From IMG/VR virus record IMGVR_UViG_3300012920_000136, positions 1 through 33,036 of that record: DNA of 33,036 nt; one strand, 5' to 3'. The stretch comes from a virus. The notes beneath the pieces were generated by a model. The model did no database searches, was not told the DNA's origin, and was given only the letters and a program-made list of their open reading frames with translations. The position numbers and the translations under genes are program-made. Each line of letters begins with the position of its first letter. The first letter of the stretch is position 1. This document shows positions 7,884 through 16,335 of this stretch, piece after piece.

Positions 7884-9837
7884 AGAATTGACCTACGATT
7901 TCATTAAAGTCAACACCAGTTCTTACAGCTACAAAGTTCAACTGGATAAAGTTGATGCTTCTTGCTGGTTTGATGTAGATGTCTCCAATAAATTCGTTAC
8001 GGTCGATTACTTCACCTGTGTTGTTTGTATCATCGCAGACAACACGGAAGTCCGTGATACCGCGGCGACCTTGAACATCACGCAGGAATGGTTCTACCAA
8101 GTTACGGAACTGCTGTCTTGTAAACTCATCATTAAATTCAAACAGTGAGCTTTGAGCAGCGATTGCGATAGCTTTTTCAAGAACAATGAACAATCTGCGA
8201 ACATTGATTCTATCAAATGCACTTGGTCTTGCTAGAAGTGTCTTGTCACCAAACAGTACTGTGCCTTGACCTGGGAACGATACGACAGGGTTAACACCAG
8301 CTTTGTACAGTTCATCACGCTCAGCTTTGTTTGGATTGTAAGCCAGTTTAACAACGTTCTTTACATTACCGCGGTTGAAACCAGCTGGCGAATACCATGG
8401 ATCACGATTTGTATCCGTGCGTACCATTAGACCTGCTGTGTCACCGTTAAGTGGAATATAGCGGAATGTGTCATTGTATTTGTCGTAGATATACTTGTAG
8501 CCACTATCCATTGTCACATAAGAGGATGATGGAAGTGAATCGCGGAATGCGATAATATCTTCTGCTTCTGCACCTGCAAAGCCACTGTTGTTAACAACGT
8601 CAGCTCTTTCTGGTGAAATACAAACAAGACAGTCTTTACGTACTTCAGCAATGTTATTGATCAGATGAAGTGCTTTAGTTTGGCTTGCTTCACCTGCAAT
8701 AATCAACGCGACGTCAATATCTTCAGAAGATTTAAACTTATTGTAAGCTGTGATATAATCTCCGTCAACTGGATCAGCTCCTAGTGTACCACCAGTCAGG
8801 GAAGCATTAACAACATCATTACCACCTGTAAAGGTTGTAGTAGCTGCACTACCTGCTCCTGTTTTGATTGATCCATGGTCATTCCAGTAGAAGTATGCTG
8901 ATCTATTATTAAGTACATCTTTGTAGTAATTAGATGCGCCATCTTCTGTCTTAGCATCAGAAGCTACAGAAATATTGCTAAATGCTTCAAGGATTGTACC
9001 TTTTGTACCTGTCCATTCGCCGTCTTCATCAACAACAGCAAAATGAATTTCATCACCAGATCCACCTGCGTTAGTAGCATATGTAGAAGTTCCTGGTGCA
9101 GAGTCAAAGTTTGTATAAAACTCCCAACGACGCTGAACATTATGGTCAGTTACCAATACATTGGAAACAGTGTTACCATTGTATACTGAAGCAAGTGTGA
9201 CAGTGTTACCACTGACAGATTCAATCTTTTTCTGTACTCTATCTGGTCCAACTGTGATCAAATCACCTACATTTAAGTATGAAGCTGTGTTTGAGCTAAC
9301 ATTGTTACCAAGAGCACTTGGATCGCCGCTAACTGACAGAATTTTTGTGTTAGTTGTAATGCTGTAACGAAGCGATGTGTTACTAGCAGCAGATGCAACT
9401 GTTTCTTCCCAAGCTGTAGCAGATGGGCAAACAGATGCTTTAAGTGAATTACCAAGCTCGCCTGGGTACTTCGCAACAACGATACCCTGGGCTCCAGCTG
9501 GTGTATAATTTTCCTCGTAATCATCTTCATTCTTAATCAACTGAGCTGTGCCTGATGCAACAGCATTTTTAGCTGAACTTGCAACAACACGAGTTGTAAA
9601 CAACTGGTTGCTGTAAGCAAGGAAGTTAGAAGCTACGAAGAAGTCAGTTGCAGTGTTTGAGTTTGGCGTTTGAAAGTTAGCAGCCAAAGTATCTTCACTG
9701 TCAACGATGACGATTTGATCTACAGGACCCCAACGGAAGTGACCGGCGAAGGCAGCTGTAGAAGTCGAAATATTCGGTACAACTGTAGTAAGATCAATCT
9801 CACTTACATTTACACCTGGTGAAACCTGAAATGGCAT
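7882..9837 (-). CDS. 18: Contractile tail sheath protein gp18
   Basis: 651-residue tail sheath protein, the same size as T4 gp18 (659). The N-terminus MPFQVSPGVNVSEIDLTT is the classic sheath start (inner domain that contacts the tube). The C-terminal part, with GITDFRVVCDDTNN and GDIYIKPARSINFIQLNFV, is the conserved sheath C-terminal domain that links neighbouring subunits. The middle (about residues 100-380) is more variable and probably forms the outward domains. It is transcribed after terminase gp17, with an exact TATAAATA octamer 37 nt upstream of its ATG, and is followed by tube gp19. Confidence 0.97.
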   Translation of the reverse strand: MPFQVSPGVNVSEIDLTTVVPNISTSTAAFAGHFRWGPVDQIVIVDSEDTLAANFQTPNSNTATDFFVASNFLAYSNQLFTTRVVASSAKNAVASGTAQLIKNEDDYEENYTPAGAQGIVVAKYPGELGNSLKASVCPSATAWEETVASAASNTSLRYSITTNTKILSVSGDPSALGNNVSSNTASYLNVGDLITVGPDRVQKKIESVSGNTVTLASVYNGNTVSNVLVTDHNVQRRWEFYTNFDSAPGTSTYATNAGGSGDEIHFAVVDEDGEWTGTKGTILEAFSNISVASDAKTEDGASNYYKDVLNNRSAYFYWNDHGSIKTGAGSAATTTFTGGNDVVNASLTGGTLGADPVDGDYITAYNKFKSSEDIDVALIIAGEASQTKALHLINNIAEVRKDCLVCISPERADVVNNSGFAGAEAEDIIAFRDSLPSSSYVTMDSGYKYIYDKYNDTFRYIPLNGDTAGLMVRTDTNRDPWYSPAGFNRGNVKNVVKLAYNPNKAERDELYKAGVNPVVSFPGQGTVLFGDKTLLARPSAFDRINVRRLFIVLEKAIAIAAQSSLFEFNDEFTRQQFRNLVEPFLRDVQGRRGITDFRVVCDDTNNTGEVIDRNEFIGDIYIKPARSINFIQLNFVAVRTGVDFNEIVGQF

Positions 9838-9874
9838 CGTTTCTTCTCCTTATGAAGTGGTTATTCTTCATGAT

Positions 9875-9882
9875 TATTTATA
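9875..9882 (-). promoter_or_regulatory. T4-type late promoter of gp18
   Basis: Exact TATAAATA on the minus strand in the gap between gp17 and gp18, 37 nt upstream of the sheath start codon. It would allow higher expression of sheath and tube than of the terminase genes upstream. Confidence 0.72.
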
Positions 9883-9894
9883 AAAAAGGCAAAC

Positions 9895-11532
9895 TTAGTA
9901 CCAGCCGCCTGGTTCGTCTGGTTCGCTGTCCATCCATCCAGGCTGATACGTTTCTTCTGGTACTGGTTCATTGCCATCCTCATGAAAACCAAATGGCAGT
10001 AGTGATGATTCTTCCATCTCGAGTTTCTCAGCTTGTAATCTTGCTCGGATGTCAGTATCAGAAATATCCTTAAAGTATTGTTGTTTAACTAACCATCCAA
10101 ACAGAACAAGACACATAACTAGGTCATCATGTGCGCCTTCTTCTGCAGCAAAGCTAGTACCTTTACTTATGAAACTTGCAAGTTCGGAGATAGTGTCAAA
10201 ATCTTCTATCAGTAATTTATCATTTTCAATAAGGTCTTTAAGGTTTCTACAGCCTAATGCCTTGACAGACTTAGTTGTCCTTACGCCTAAAGTAACTTGT
10301 CCACCAAAGCCTGTACCAAGGACCATACCAGCACGGCCACGAGAAGCAGAAGTGAGTACATGCTCATACTCCAAATCATTATGAAGGATATCAGCAACTT
10401 GTCCGCCGATATCATTGGTTTCAACTAATACATATGCGTCATTATATTCTTTACAAACATTCATAATAACTGTAGGAAACAGCATAGGTGCAATTGTATT
10501 GTTGGTATACTTAGCTACCATCCTATAAGGAATGGCAGTAGTATCAACGACGACAAATGTATTGTAGTCTATACCTATACCTCTTGAACAGTCAACAGTC
10601 ATTATATATGTTTTGCCTTTTTGTGGCTCTTCATATATGTCAAGATGGTCAAATGACCTTGAAGGTTTTCTGAATGCAAGTTGACGCAGTTTTGTTGAAG
10701 TAATTAAAGTACTAGCTGATCCAATAAACTCACATTCAAACTCTTGTCGGAATTGTTCTTCCGATGTATTGCGGATAGTTTCTTCTTTCCATTTTTCATC
10801 TCGGCCAGGAATTTCAGACCAGTGAATATCAATAGGAATATAATCACTATTATCATTCTCTGCATCACTCCACATTTTATAGAAGTGATTCATTCCATTA
10901 GGTGTTGACACAATGATAACTTGTGATGTAGTACCAGATGAAATTGTAGGATACACAGAAGCAAAGAACTCATCAGCAAGATGGTTGCCAACAAACGCAA
11001 ACTCATCTAGGAAGATAAGGTTGTAAGAACCACCACGAATAGCTGACGATGATGTGGAAGCTGCTACTACTCTACATCCATTTTCAAGTTCAATATTACC
11101 TTTATTCCAAACAAGTACACCTTGTTGTAGCCACTTTGGAAGATATTCATATGCAAGCTGAATCTTACCAAGCAAGTCACGAGCTAGTGCGCCTTTGTTA
11201 GCCAGGATAGCTATATTCTGATCTGGATGAAACAGCACTTTCCATAAAATATATGAAGTAGTAGTTGTTGACTTTCCCGACTGACGTGGTAGCTTACAGA
11301 TGTTGAATCGGTTATGAACAAACTGATCCAGCATTTTTTTCTGGAAGCTCCAAGGCTGAAACGGAATTAGTCCCTTGTCGACATTTACAATCTGAACATA
11401 AGTCTCTACAAAATACTGAATGTCTGATTGACACTTCAAATATTCTGAGAGTTGTTCTTTAGTAAACTCTACAGGTACATTGGCTTTTTTAAGATTAGGA
11501 TTGCCTAGATAATGATCAGCCGTCTGACTCAT
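9895..11532 (-). CDS. 17: Terminase large subunit gp17 (packaging ATPase and nuclease)
   Basis: 545-residue motor that cuts concatemeric DNA and pumps it into the prohead through gp20. The N-terminal ATPase domain shows Walker A LPRQSGKST (81-89, Lys87) and Walker B LIFLDEF (172-178, catalytic Glu177 next to Asp176). The C-terminal RNase-H-like nuclease shows the acidic motifs MTVDCSRGIGIDYN, VLVETNDIGGQ and GAHDDLVMCLVLF, which supply the metal-binding Asp/Glu residues. The extreme C-terminus is Pro/Glu/Asp-rich and ends GGWY. It is shorter than T4 gp17 (610). The start overlaps the gp16 end by 17 nt, consistent with translational coupling of the two terminase subunits. Confidence 0.97.
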   Translation of the reverse strand: MSQTADHYLGNPNLKKANVPVEFTKEQLSEYLKCQSDIQYFVETYVQIVNVDKGLIPFQPWSFQKKMLDQFVHNRFNICKLPRQSGKSTTTTSYILWKVLFHPDQNIAILANKGALARDLLGKIQLAYEYLPKWLQQGVLVWNKGNIELENGCRVVAASTSSSAIRGGSYNLIFLDEFAFVGNHLADEFFASVYPTISSGTTSQVIIVSTPNGMNHFYKMWSDAENDNSDYIPIDIHWSEIPGRDEKWKEETIRNTSEEQFRQEFECEFIGSASTLITSTKLRQLAFRKPSRSFDHLDIYEEPQKGKTYIMTVDCSRGIGIDYNTFVVVDTTAIPYRMVAKYTNNTIAPMLFPTVIMNVCKEYNDAYVLVETNDIGGQVADILHNDLEYEHVLTSASRGRAGMVLGTGFGGQVTLGVRTTKSVKALGCRNLKDLIENDKLLIEDFDTISELASFISKGTSFAAEEGAHDDLVMCLVLFGWLVKQQYFKDISDTDIRARLQAEKLEMEESSLLPFGFHEDGNEPVPEETYQPGWMDSEPDEPGGWY

Positions 11533-11965
11533 TGTCGTTTTTCTTTAACATCTTCTGAAGCTCAGCAGTACTGCCGACAAATAAAGCATTCGTTACTTTA
11601 TTAGGCTTTTCACGTTCTTTACCTGTTATCCTATTCTGTTTCTCTCTCAAAGTCAACAGGTCTTTTTGTGCATCTGTCATTTGCTTCATTAGAGTTGCAA
11701 GCACTTCGAAAGCTCTTGGATGCTCCGATGATTGTGCAATGTCTATCATTGATTCTAATGCTTTGTTGCCTAATTCTGAAACTTTATACAAATTTTCTCG
11801 GGCATATTGAAAATCACTGTTGACCTCTGTCTCATCTTCGATTATAATCGACTCTGTCGCCCCGGGCAGAACATCATTAGGTCCTAGTATCTCATCAGCT
11901 TCTACTGGTAAGTTTAAGGCTTCTTCTATACTCTTATCAAACTTTGTTTTCTTTTTTCCGGGCAT
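11516..11965 (-). CDS. 16: Terminase small subunit gp16
   Basis: 149-residue small terminase subunit, which recognises viral DNA and stimulates the gp17 ATPase. It has a basic Lys-rich N-terminus (GKKKTKFDKS), an acidic segment, and a central helical region (about residues 55-110, with ALESMIDIAQSSEHPRAFEV and then a predicted coiled coil) similar in plan to the oligomerisation domain of T4 gp16 (164 residues). It lies between gp15 (3-nt gap) and gp17 (17-nt overlap), as in T4. The assignment relies on synteny plus the helical pattern. Confidence 0.92.
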   Translation of the reverse strand: MPGKKKTKFDKSIEEALNLPVEADEILGPNDVLPGATESIIIEDETEVNSDFQYARENLYKVSELGNKALESMIDIAQSSEHPRAFEVLATLMKQMTDAQKDLLTLREKQNRITGKEREKPNKVTNALFVGSTAELQKMLKKNDNESDG

Positions 11966-11968
11966 ACT

Positions 11969-12778
11969 CTATTCACTTTCTTCAATAGTAGTAACAAATC
12001 CATAATCATTATTACTATAAATCTGGGAACTGCTGATTGTAAGATTAGCTAAATTAGTAGGCTCACCATTAGCAGTTAGTCCAGGTACCACAGCTACATT
12101 AGCAACAGCTGTCTGTGTATTTTTAGGTAATTCATCAAATAAATTCGTAACGGTTCTTTTGATAACACCAGACTTACGAATTGGTCCGTAGATATAACCT
12201 TTTGCTATAAAATCCAATGTCCATATTATAGCTCTTCTTGTCTCAAAGTCACCCTCATAAACATCCTCATAATTTACACTTTGTAAGACAAGAGGGATAT
12301 CCATTTTTATATTCATCGATGGAATTAGATTGACTGTCGTTGTCCACTCTGGTGTAAAGAATGGTAAGATCTGCTCTAATACCTGTGTACCGTCGTCAGC
12401 GTTCTTAACAAGAATAGACATCTGAAAGTTTATGTCGTATGGTGTAGGTGTGTATTGAGAGTTAATTGTATCTGAGTCATCTGTCAAAACAAATTGATTT
12501 CGGATCGTTGATGCTAGCTTTCTTTCACCTGCATAGTTTATTCCTGTAATCTCAAAGCCTATACGAGGCAGTTGGATTGCAACGTCACGATCTAAATTTG
12601 GATCTTGGGATAGTCTTACCAAGAACTTTTGCTTTGGACCATATGCAATTGGCACCTTTAAGTTTTGTACAGTCTGACCTGCCTTGTTTATTCTACGAAC
12701 ATGAATGTCGTTAAACAAGTTGCCAAACATAACGACATACTTGCGTAAAGATTGGTGATAATACTGAAAGCCAAACAT
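11969..12778 (-). CDS. 15: Tail completion / sheath stabiliser protein gp15
   Basis: 269-residue T4 gp15-type protein (272 in T4). It forms the hexameric ring at the head-proximal end of the tail and joins it to the gp13/gp14 neck. The N-terminus MFGFQYYHQSLRKYVVMFGN and the blocks VPIAYGPKQKFLVRL and LPRIGFEITGI are typical of the marine T4-like members. Its ATG overlaps the gp14 stop by one base (TAATG), so the two are translationally coupled. Confidence 0.95.
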   Translation of the reverse strand: MFGFQYYHQSLRKYVVMFGNLFNDIHVRRINKAGQTVQNLKVPIAYGPKQKFLVRLSQDPNLDRDVAIQLPRIGFEITGINYAGERKLASTIRNQFVLTDDSDTINSQYTPTPYDINFQMSILVKNADDGTQVLEQILPFFTPEWTTTVNLIPSMNIKMDIPLVLQSVNYEDVYEGDFETRRAIIWTLDFIAKGYIYGPIRKSGVIKRTVTNLFDELPKNTQTAVANVAVVPGLTANGEPTNLANLTISSSQIYSNNDYGFVTTIEESE

Positions 12779-13632
12779 TAATATCTATCCACTTCTGAGA
12801 ATGGGTTAGCTTCGCTGAAGTCGATTACACTATCTGCTTCATATTGGTAGTATGCATTATTGGCTTGAGCATCTGCAGTCTCAACAGTGTATTCCTGCAT
12901 AATAGATCCACCATCTTCTGACTTCCATTTTGTTCCATCTTCAAGCAAGAACTCATAGAACAGAATGTCTTGGGACAATTCATCCTCAACACTATCAATC
13001 TCTGTAACCCCAGTATCCAGTCTTTCTGAACTGTATTCAAATAATTCACAACGTAGATCATATGTTTGTAATCTACCTGTCTGATAGAAAAGGTCTTCAT
13101 GTTCTACAAACTTAATTTCAAACAACTTATCCATCAAAGGCATGTAGATTAGATCACCTTCTGTAGGACGGTTATTAGTGATATTGTATCCATCAGAGGT
13201 TGCAGCTTCTAATTCCAATGATTCAGTTTCATGATCACCAGTCAAGAATCTACGAGAAGGTGCATTGTTATCACCATCTTCCAATGTGATGTTAAAGCCA
13301 ACTTCTGTCATTGCTTTTTCTGTACGAATTTGATCGTAGCGTTTTCTTGCTACTGTAAGAGTCATACTGTCTCTAATCTCAAGACCAAACTTTGATAGGA
13401 AGTCTCCATCACCATCAAACCCTTCAGTATTTTTTACATACATTTCAAGGTCTGCAGCTGATTCAAACTTACTAAGTACACTCTCACCATATAGGTCATC
13501 GCGCTCTACGATAGTACGCGGAATGTACTTGAAGTTGTGACCGTAGATCTTTATCGATTCTATTGCCAAGTCTTCAAGTAAATCTTGTTCGCGTGCAAAT
13601 GCGAAGTTGTTGAAATACTTGTTCGTAGCCAT
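12778..13632 (-). CDS. 14: Neck protein gp14
   Basis: 284-residue neck (head completion) protein of the T4 gp14 type. It begins MATNKYFNNFAFAREQDLLE, followed by the conserved block IYGHNFKYIPRTIVERDDLYGE. The protein seals the packaged head together with gp13 and provides the tail attachment site. The ATG at 13632 is preferred to an in-frame TTG three codons upstream; it starts 1 nt after the gp13 stop. The end overlaps gp15 by one base. Its length is close to T4 gp14 (256). Confidence 0.94.
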   Translation of the reverse strand: MATNKYFNNFAFAREQDLLEDLAIESIKIYGHNFKYIPRTIVERDDLYGESVLSKFESAADLEMYVKNTEGFDGDGDFLSKFGLEIRDSMTLTVARKRYDQIRTEKAMTEVGFNITLEDGDNNAPSRRFLTGDHETESLELEAATSDGYNITNNRPTEGDLIYMPLMDKLFEIKFVEHEDLFYQTGRLQTYDLRCELFEYSSERLDTGVTEIDSVEDELSQDILFYEFLLEDGTKWKSEDGGSIMQEYTVETADAQANNAYYQYEADSVIDFSEANPFSEVDRY

Positions 13633-13633
13633 G

Positions 13634-14377
13634 TTAACCAATCATGTCCATTAGGATACCACCGTAATTGGTTGTAACCTCAGACTCTAATCTTTGAATT
13701 TCTTCTACAGCTTCATTGTAGATCTGTTGTCCGTTAAACTGTAGTCCGCCAGGAAGCTGCATTCCTTCAAACTTCTTTAGGTTGTCACCCCATTGACGTT
13801 TGAACAATTGAGTTGTATAATCTCTCAACCATCTGTCACCATAAACATCAGTATATGTATCTGGATCAAGTATTCTATAACATTCAATGATGATGAACTC
13901 ACCCACAGCTACATCATCCGACCAATCCATATCAATCTTTAGTGTGTTGCGATGTCTTTGGAATCTGATAGGCTGTTCGCCAACAAACAACTCTTGTAAT
14001 GCTTCAACATGAGTCATAGCCATTTGATATTGAATGTAACTAGCGGATGAAAAATCAAATAAATCATTTAAGTGTAATTGATATCTAATGTTGAAGATAC
14101 CACCGGTGTTTAAATTATTGCCAATTGGAAAGATTCTTGTAACACCAATAACTGCTTCTGGGATAGATATGTATTCATTTGATATGTCTTCAGCAGTAAT
14201 CTGATGCTTCATATAAATACGTTCAGATCCATCATAATGATAATCTTGATAGAATCTTAGAGCATCATCTACTCTATCTTCAAGCTGCTCAGGGTCAACA
14301 TTAATGTCAATCACTGGAGCGCCTAGTCTTCTTAGGCAATAATCTACTAATTGTTGTCGTGAAGCTGGATTTGCCAT
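13634..14377 (-). CDS. 13: Neck protein gp13
   Basis: 247-residue neck protein of the gp13 type found in marine T4-like phages, shorter than T4 gp13 (309). The N-terminus MANPASRQQLVDYCLRRLGA and the next segment PVIDINVDPEQLEDRVDDAL are diagnostic of this family, and the block DVYGDRWLRDYTTQLFKRQWG near residues 180-200 is conserved. It acts with gp14 to close the filled head. It is the first gene of the minus-strand core block; immediately upstream the accessory island runs in the opposite direction. A GATAAATA late-promoter variant lies 27 nt before the start. Confidence 0.94.
   Translation of the reverse strand: MANPASRQQLVDYCLRRLGAPVIDINVDPEQLEDRVDDALRFYQDYHYDGSERIYMKHQITAEDISNEYISIPEAVIGVTRIFPIGNNLNTGGIFNIRYQLHLNDLFDFSSASYIQYQMAMTHVEALQELFVGEQPIRFQRHRNTLKIDMDWSDDVAVGEFIIIECYRILDPDTYTDVYGDRWLRDYTTQLFKRQWGDNLKKFEGMQLPGGLQFNGQQIYNEAVEEIQRLESEVTTNYGGILMDMIG
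14212..14219 (+). promoter_or_regulatory. Plus-strand late promoter candidate for the accessory island
   Basis: Exact TATAAATA followed by CG on the plus strand, inside gp13 and 210 nt before the first island gene. It is the only exact plus-strand copy I noticed and the only recognisable promoter-like signal upstream of the island. On the opposite strand it is part of the codons for IYMK, so chance is a real alternative. Confidence 0.35.
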
Positions 14378-14404
14378 AGTTGTCCCTTTTTAAGTTCTGT
14401 TGTA

Positions 14405-14412
14405 TATTTATC
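14405..14412 (-). promoter_or_regulatory. Late promoter candidate of gp13 (GATAAATA)
   Basis: One-base variant of the T4 late octamer on the minus strand, 27 nt upstream of the gp13 start, in the divergent gap between gp13 and the accessory island. Its spacing matches the exact copies before the other virion genes. Confidence 0.5.
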
Positions 14413-14429
14413 ATTCAAAGGACCGTAAG

Positions 14430-15017
14430 ATGAACTATGAGATAAATGTATCAAGAACATTTAACGATGAGATTCGTTCGTTCTATCAATCTGTAGTAGA
14501 TAATCATGCTGGATCAATGAAATACCTTGATAATGTTGATCAGTATCACCCAGATATAATTGAAAAACTACCAGCAGTTTACTATTTTTTAGTAAATGTT
14601 GAAGGGACACCACAGTCTTGTCATATAGTGACTAAGAATGATTGGATGCCCGAAGGTTGGGTAAGGATACTTTCAAGATTGTATAATACTAAAGAATTTA
14701 CCTCACATCCTGATCATTACAAAATTAGATCAGAAGAGTTTAAAATTTTGTCTAAACTACCTGGGATTCAAAACATTCTTGTCACTCAAAATCTTGTTGA
14801 AGATGGTGAGATAAATTTTGAAAATTATCAAGACCATTATGTTAAATATAAACGACTATGGAAATTCTTTAGTAAGAAGATGCCTGACTGGAATTTTTAT
14901 TTTGATTTTAATCAGCTTCTTTATATTAACAAGACACCACAGATTAGTTTCTATGCAAGTCTAGGAGATAAGCCTGATATAACATGGCTTGAAGAGTTTG
15001 CTGTTCATGAAGATTAA
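14430..15017 (+). CDS. Unknown protein, first gene of the accessory island
   Basis: 195-residue soluble protein, not recognised with confidence. It begins MNYEINVSRTFNDEIRSFYQ, and the ATG at 14430 is chosen because AAGGA lies 7 nt before it; a TTG further upstream lacks such a site. The middle (FLVNVEGTPQSCHIVTKNDW, then GWVRILSRLYNTKEF) has a faint GNAT-acyltransferase look: a strand, then an Arg-containing segment before a helix. No clear acetyl-CoA motif is visible. Its 3' end overlaps the carbamoyltransferase start by 11 nt, so it is the leading cistron of the operon. An acyltransferase acting on the same substrate as its neighbours is one possibility only. Confidence 0.8.
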   Translation: MNYEINVSRTFNDEIRSFYQSVVDNHAGSMKYLDNVDQYHPDIIEKLPAVYYFLVNVEGTPQSCHIVTKNDWMPEGWVRILSRLYNTKEFTSHPDHYKIRSEEFKILSKLPGIQNILVTQNLVEDGEINFENYQDHYVKYKRLWKFFSKKMPDWNFYFDFNQLLYINKTPQISFYASLGDKPDITWLEEFAVHED

Positions 15018-16335
15018 AGGTCTATCATATGGTTTTCACGATGCTGCTGTTGCTGTGTTTGAGGGCAACAAATGTATCTTTGCGTCATCGGCAGAAAGAT
15101 ACACTAAAATAAAAAATGATCCAAACCTACCAGACTATCTTAAAAAACTTTCTTCTGATCAAGAAATCTTCTATGAAAATCCTCACAATAAAAATGACAG
15201 ATTAAAAAGATTTAATATACCATTTGATAATGAAGTTGATCAGGTATTGTACCAGGACCATCATTGGTCCCATGCAGCAGCTGGTTACTATACAAGACCT
15301 TTTGAAGAAGAACCTGTATGCGTAGTCATTGATGCAGTTGGTGAATGGGACACAGTGTCTATCTGGTATAAGCAGGTTAAAGTGTCAAGTTGGAAATATC
15401 CCACATCGTTAGGTTTGATCTACTCAGCAATTACAGAATACATTGGCTTAAAGCCAATGGAAGATGAATATATTACAATGGGCTTAGCCGCATATGGAGA
15501 ACCAAAATATGATATGTCCCCACTGCTTGATATCAATTGTCAATACATCCTTCCCCGCGATATCTTTCCTTCTAATGCTAGAAAGGAAGACCTTGCTGCA
15601 AGTGTGCAATATTTCCTTGAGAAGCAAATACGAAAGATTATGCAGCTTGCAAGAACATTTTCTCATCACTTAGTCTACGGTGGTGGTGTTGCCTTGAATT
15701 GTGTGGCCAATAGTATGGTCAACAAAATGTTTGATAATGTTCACATCTTTCCTAATCCTGGCGATGCAGGTTCAGCATTTGGTTGTGCTGCAGCTATGAT
15801 AAAAAAACCTGTTGACTGGTCTGCTTATATGGGTTATGATATAAGATCAAATACGAATCCAAAAGAGGTGGTCAATGAGTTGGTTAGAAAGTCCGTTGTC
15901 GGGGTCGCTAACGGAAAAGCTGAGTTTGGGCCTCGTGCTCTTGGCAATCGTTCCCTTCTTGCCGATCCTCGCCTTGATATTAAAGATACGGTCAATGATA
16001 TCAAAAGAAGACAAAGATACAGACCATTTGCCCCTGCTATTTTATCAGAGTTCGCAGAAGAATACTTCGAAGGACCAATGAACCAATGGATGCAATATGT
16101 GGCTAGGGCAAAGCACGATTACACTAGTGTATCTCATGTTGATGGGACTGCACGGGTGCAACTTGTAGAACCTGATTGTGAGTCTGTAATAAGACCAATA
16201 TTAGAAGAATGGTATGACAAAACAGGATGTCCAGTTTTGTTGAATACTTCGCTAAATATAAAGGGCCAGCCAATGGTCAATGACGAACAGGATGCTCGTA
16301 AGTTTGAACGTAAGTATGGAGTAAGAGTATTATGA
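15007..16335 (+). CDS. Carbamoyltransferase, NodU/TobZ/CmcH family
   Basis: 442-residue enzyme predicted to carbamoylate a hydroxyl of a sugar or other small molecule using carbamoyl phosphate and ATP through a carbamoyl-adenylate. The N-terminal Kae1-like domain begins MKIKGLSYGFHDAAVAVFEG and contains DHHWSHA (84-90), with metal/adenylate-type histidines, and MGLAAYGEP (158-166). The C-terminal domain has the family signature EFGPRALGNRSLLADPR (306-322) and ends with LLNTSLNIKGQPMV. It is about 100 residues shorter than typical bacterial members (about 550-600), mainly from a compact middle, but all signature motifs are present, so it should be active. The ATG at 15007 gives the expected family N-terminus. 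Neighbouring glycosyltransferases suggest a sugar substrate. Confidence 0.93.
   Translation: MKIKGLSYGFHDAAVAVFEGNKCIFASSAERYTKIKNDPNLPDYLKKLSSDQEIFYENPHNKNDRLKRFNIPFDNEVDQVLYQDHHWSHAAAGYYTRPFEEEPVCVVIDAVGEWDTVSIWYKQVKVSSWKYPTSLGLIYSAITEYIGLKPMEDEYITMGLAAYGEPKYDMSPLLDINCQYILPRDIFPSNARKEDLAASVQYFLEKQIRKIMQLARTFSHHLVYGGGVALNCVANSMVNKMFDNVHIFPNPGDAGSAFGCAAAMIKKPVDWSAYMGYDIRSNTNPKEVVNELVRKSVVGVANGKAEFGPRALGNRSLLADPRLDIKDTVNDIKRRQRYRPFAPAILSEFAEEYFEGPMNQWMQYVARAKHDYTSVSHVDGTARVQLVEPDCESVIRPILEEWYDKTGCPVLLNTSLNIKGQPMVNDEQDARKFERKYGVRVL

Noticed and set aside
14400-14429. TTG start adding ten residues to the first island gene
   Set aside because: The ATG at 14430 has a well-placed AAGGA; the upstream TTG has none. 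Similar upstream TTG starts were rejected for the genes at 15007, 17684, 18345 and 13632.
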